In this document: one piece after another, positions 63,897-64,000 of the stretch
How the letters are laid out: each line of letters starts with the position of its first letter
How positions within the stretch are numbered: the stretch's first letter is position 1
Assembly (NCBI RefSeq): GCF_024347495.1
Contig: NZ_AP025490.1
Span: 3,038,001-3,102,000, forward strand
Direction: 5' to 3'
DNA: 64,000 nucleotides
Source: Vibrio gallaecicus
GTDB taxonomy: Bacteria; Pseudomonadota; Gammaproteobacteria; Enterobacterales; Vibrionaceae
Position numbers and translations under genes: made by a program
The notes under the pieces: generated by a model
Told to the model about the DNA's origin: nothing
The model's input: only the letters and a program-made list of their open reading frames with translations
The model's database searches: none

Positions 63897-64000
63897 TTAA
63901 TCATTTTTTCTAAGGGATATTTCTCCACCAATGTGACTCTCAAGACCATTATGAGTCTTGAGTAACACGGCACCTTGTTCATTAATTCCCATGACTTCTC
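63897..64000 (-). CDS. birA: Biotin-protein ligase BirA, C-terminal fragment at window edge
   Basis: The window ends inside a minus-strand gene whose last 34 codons are present. The translation contains GINEQGAVLL and HIGGEISLR before the stop, which matches the C-terminal domain of BirA (E. coli ends with a similar MGGEISLR segment). It is partial only because of the window boundary. BirA biotinylates AccB, encoded at 31.7 kb, and represses biotin synthesis genes. It ends 9 bp from convergent coaA. Confidence 0.88.
   Translation of the reverse strand, partial: EVMGINEQGAVLLKTHNGLESHIGGEISLRKND

Overview
The window is about 64 kb of chromosome from a gammaproteobacterium, almost certainly a Vibrio or close relative in the Vibrionaceae. 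The evidence is protein similarity (TpiA, PfkA, CpxR/A, AspA, DsbD, AccB/C, Fis, RpoB/C), moderate GC, and two conserved neighbourhoods: aroQ-accB-accC-prmA-dusB-fis, and birA/coaA | thrU-tyrU-glyT-thrT-tufB-secE-nusG-rplKAJL-rpoBC. I see no prophage, insertion sequence, CRISPR array or rRNA gene. The window looks like core chromosome with a few unusual intergenic spacers.

Layout. (1) 0.1-14.8 kb: a DUF805 membrane protein, a CHMI-like tautomerase, tpiA, pfkA, the cation exporter fieF, the Cpx envelope-stress system (cpxP divergent from cpxRA, with tandem CpxR boxes between), manganese sodA with a Fur box, trmL, fxsA, the aspartase/C4-dicarboxylate pair aspA-dcuA, and dsbD. (2) 15.0-30.9 kb: an acetate-switch region. 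It holds a CrbR-like response regulator, a CrbS-like SLC5/STAC/PAS/histidine-kinase/receiver protein, a two-subunit VC_2705-type symporter, an HcaT-like MFS permease, a cNMP/CBS/DUF294 protein, a DnaQ-like exonuclease and acetyl-CoA synthetase. A Fur-box-preceded small gene plus fumC is inserted in it. (3) 31.2-37.6 kb: aroQ-accBC, prmA, dusB-fis, a GGDEF diguanylate cyclase and zntR. (4) 37.9-48.7 kb: purHD with a PurR-like operator, hupA and its DUF1481 lipoprotein, a DUF21/CBS protein, a YjaG-type DUF416 protein, a 2-hydroxyacid dehydrogenase, a UDG-like protein, hemE, nudC and rsd. (5) 48.9-64.0 kb: rpoC, rpoB, rplL, rplJ, rplA, rplK, nusG, secE, tuf and four tRNAs on the minus strand, divergent from coaA, with the 3' end of birA at the window edge.

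How the genes work together. Sensing (CrbS), response (CrbR), transport and activation (Acs) of acetate lie within 16 kb, and three spacers in this region share a CTAAAGT heptamer. Two iron-independent enzymes, Mn-SOD and class II fumarase, each follow a Fur-box-like palindrome, which suggests an iron-sparing response. The growth-rate genes (dusB-fis, the tRNA-tuf operon) have promoters with GC-rich discriminators typical of stringent control.

Most interesting unexplained signals: two ribosomal-protein promoters each nested in a GC-armed inverted repeat with a 13-nt loop; an orphan plus-strand terminator between hemE and nudC that may end a small RNA; a 41-codon ORF of four 7-residue repeats bridging the DUF294 and exonuclease genes; a heptanucleotide microsatellite at the rsd stop codon; and degenerate tandem repeats in spacers of the acetate region.
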